Shown here one piece after another: positions 6,053 through 6,748 of a DNA stretch of 6,748 nt (positions are counted from its first letter, which is position 1; every line of letters starts with the position of its first letter). The position numbers and the translations under genes were made by a program. The notes below the pieces were generated by a model. That model made no database searches and had not been told where the DNA came from. It worked only from the letters and a program-made list of their open reading frames with translations. Location of the stretch: NCBI GenBank assembly GCA_026417845.1, contig JAOACM010000254.1, positions 1 to 6,748 on the forward strand, given 5' to 3'. This DNA is from Planctomycetota bacterium. GTDB lineage: Bacteria > Planctomycetota > SZUA-567 > H5-PLA8 > CALKMO01.

Positions 6053-6469
6053 TTAGGATCCGCCGGCGATTTTTTCGCGGGCGGCTAACCAGGCAAGACG
6101 TTCGGCCTTTCCCGCCATCTCTTCCGGCGATCGCGGTTTCCGCGCCGCGATCTCGGCGCGCTCGGCCGCCAGCGCCTCCCGCGACACATCGCCGGCCGCC
6201 GCCGCCTCGGGGCTCAGTATCACCACCTCCCCGTGTGAGACCCTTACGAATCCGCCGCGCACGGCCACTGAACTGGTCGCGCCGTCGGGCATGCGCAGGG
6301 TAACGATGCCGGTTCCCAGCAATCCGGCCATCGGCGCGTGGCCCGGAAGAACGCCCCACGACCCGTCGAATGCCGGGAACGTCACGGATTCCGCCCGCGC
6401 AACGAGAACTTCTCTGGAGGGGCTTATGACCCTGACGGTCACGATCTTTTCTCGCGCGGTTTCCGCCAC
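6053..6469 (-). CDS. atpC: F-type ATP synthase epsilon subunit
   Basis: Central-stalk subunit of the F1 sector that couples the rotor to the c-ring and can inhibit ATP hydrolysis through its C-terminal helices. The 138-residue product is normal length. The N-terminal beta-sandwich covers about 8-88, with VRVISPSREVL (12-22), the family signature DGSWGVLPGHAPM (35-47), and RGGFVRV (71-77) followed by VVILSPEA. A helical hairpin (95-135, rich in Ala, Glu and Arg) completes it. I chose the GTG at 6469 because AGGAG lies 12 nt upstream and the family homology begins about there. The frame stays open upstream to an ATG at 6622, but those 51 residues (Gly/Arg-rich) do not resemble any ATP synthase sequence. 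It follows atpD on the same strand and would be the last gene of the atp operon. It ends 88 nt from the convergent htrA stop. Confidence 0.93.
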   Translation of the reverse strand: MAETAREKIVTVRVISPSREVLVARAESVTFPAFDGSWGVLPGHAPMAGLLGTGIVTLRMPDGATSSVAVRGGFVRVSHGEVVILSPEAAAAGDVSREALAAERAEIAARKPRSPEEMAGKAERLAWLAAREKIAGGS

Positions 6470-6481
6470 GGTTCGCTGGAT

Positions 6482-6486
6482 CTCCT
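6482..6486 (-). promoter_or_regulatory. ribosome binding site of atpC
   Basis: AGGAG on the minus strand lies 12 nt before the GTG at 6469. It supports that start over the upstream ATG codons at 6529 and 6622, which lack a properly spaced Shine-Dalgarno sequence. Confidence 0.55.
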
Positions 6487-6678
6487 GTCCGGTCCCCCCG
6501 CCAAGGCCTGCGGTCCGTCCCTCAATCATCCGCTCCGCGGGGCTCTCATCCGTCGGCCGTCGTCCCGCCCCGCGACCGTTCGCTGCCTTCCAACCCGATC
6601 CCCATCCGCCCGGGCAGTACATGGAGCGGCTACCGGGGCGGCGGCCCCAGATCCTTTACCCCCCGGCAGCCGGTCACC

Positions 6679-6748
6679 TCAGGCTTTGGCTGCCGCCGAG
6701 AGCCGCTCCGCCTTGGCCACGGCGTCCTCGATAGTACCGACCATGTAG
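6679..6748 (-). CDS. atpD: F-type ATP synthase beta subunit, C-terminal end (partial)
   Basis: The gene is cut by the right edge; only the last 22 codons and the TGA (6681-6679) are present. The visible residues, YMVG followed by TIEDAVAKAERLSAAAKA, match the conserved C-terminus of the F1 beta subunit (typically FYMVG, then a short helix with AVAKAEKL and an Ala/Lys-rich end). The catalytic Walker motifs lie outside the window. Being directly upstream of atpC on the same strand is the standard atpD-atpC order, which strengthens the call despite the short length. Confidence 0.85.
   Translation of the reverse strand, partial: YMVGTIEDAVAKAERLSAAAKA

Noticed and set aside
6529..6622. ATG codons at 6529 and 6622 as alternative atpC starts
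   Set aside because: The added residues do not resemble epsilon subunits and neither ATG has a well-spaced ribosome binding site, whereas the GTG at 6469 does and gives a standard-length protein.

Overview
The window is GC-rich bacterial DNA (roughly two thirds G+C). The codons have strongly GC-biased third positions, start codons are ATG or GTG, and Shine-Dalgarno sequences of the AGGAGG type sit about 7-12 nt upstream of the starts. I see no rRNA, tRNA, CRISPR array, insertion sequence or phage gene. Gene content points to a free-living Gram-negative-type bacterium with type IV pilus or type II secretion machinery, C5-pathway heme synthesis, an HtrA-type envelope protease and an F-type ATP synthase. 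The TPR protein and the prepilin peptidase resemble versions I associate with the PVC/Planctomycetes-Lentisphaerae and Hydrogenedentes/Sumerlaeota-like lineages. That placement is an impression from memory, not a search result.

Layout, left to right. Positions 1-145 may hold the 3' end of an upstream plus-strand gene. It is followed at once by a complete prepilin peptidase gene (150-1157, +). After a 227-nt gap comes a 512-residue TPR-repeat protein gene (1385-2923, +). A convergent gene, hemL for glutamate-1-semialdehyde 2,1-aminomutase (2989-4290, -), ends 65 nt away. A 507-nt divergent intergenic region (4291-4797) separates hemL from a membrane-anchored trypsin-like protease with one PDZ domain (HtrA/Deg family, 4798-5964, +). 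The last stretch is the 3' end of an ATP synthase operon on the minus strand: atpC (6053-6469) and, cut by the right edge, the last 22 codons of atpD (6679-6748), which is short and easy to miss.

The genes do not form one pathway. The window looks like ordinary housekeeping chromosome with three transcription units: prepilin peptidase/TPR rightwards, hemL leftwards with htrA divergent from it, and the ATP synthase operon arriving from the right. Both convergent junctions (2924-2988 and 5965-6052) lack a classical hairpin plus T-tract.

The items most worth a second look are the hemL-htrA divergent region, which holds a 19-bp near-perfect palindrome and a 10-bp direct repeat with 21-bp period; the unusually long atpD-atpC spacer; the uncharacterised TPR protein; and the insert before the last membrane segment of the prepilin peptidase. 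I do not see strong evidence for a new multi-gene system.
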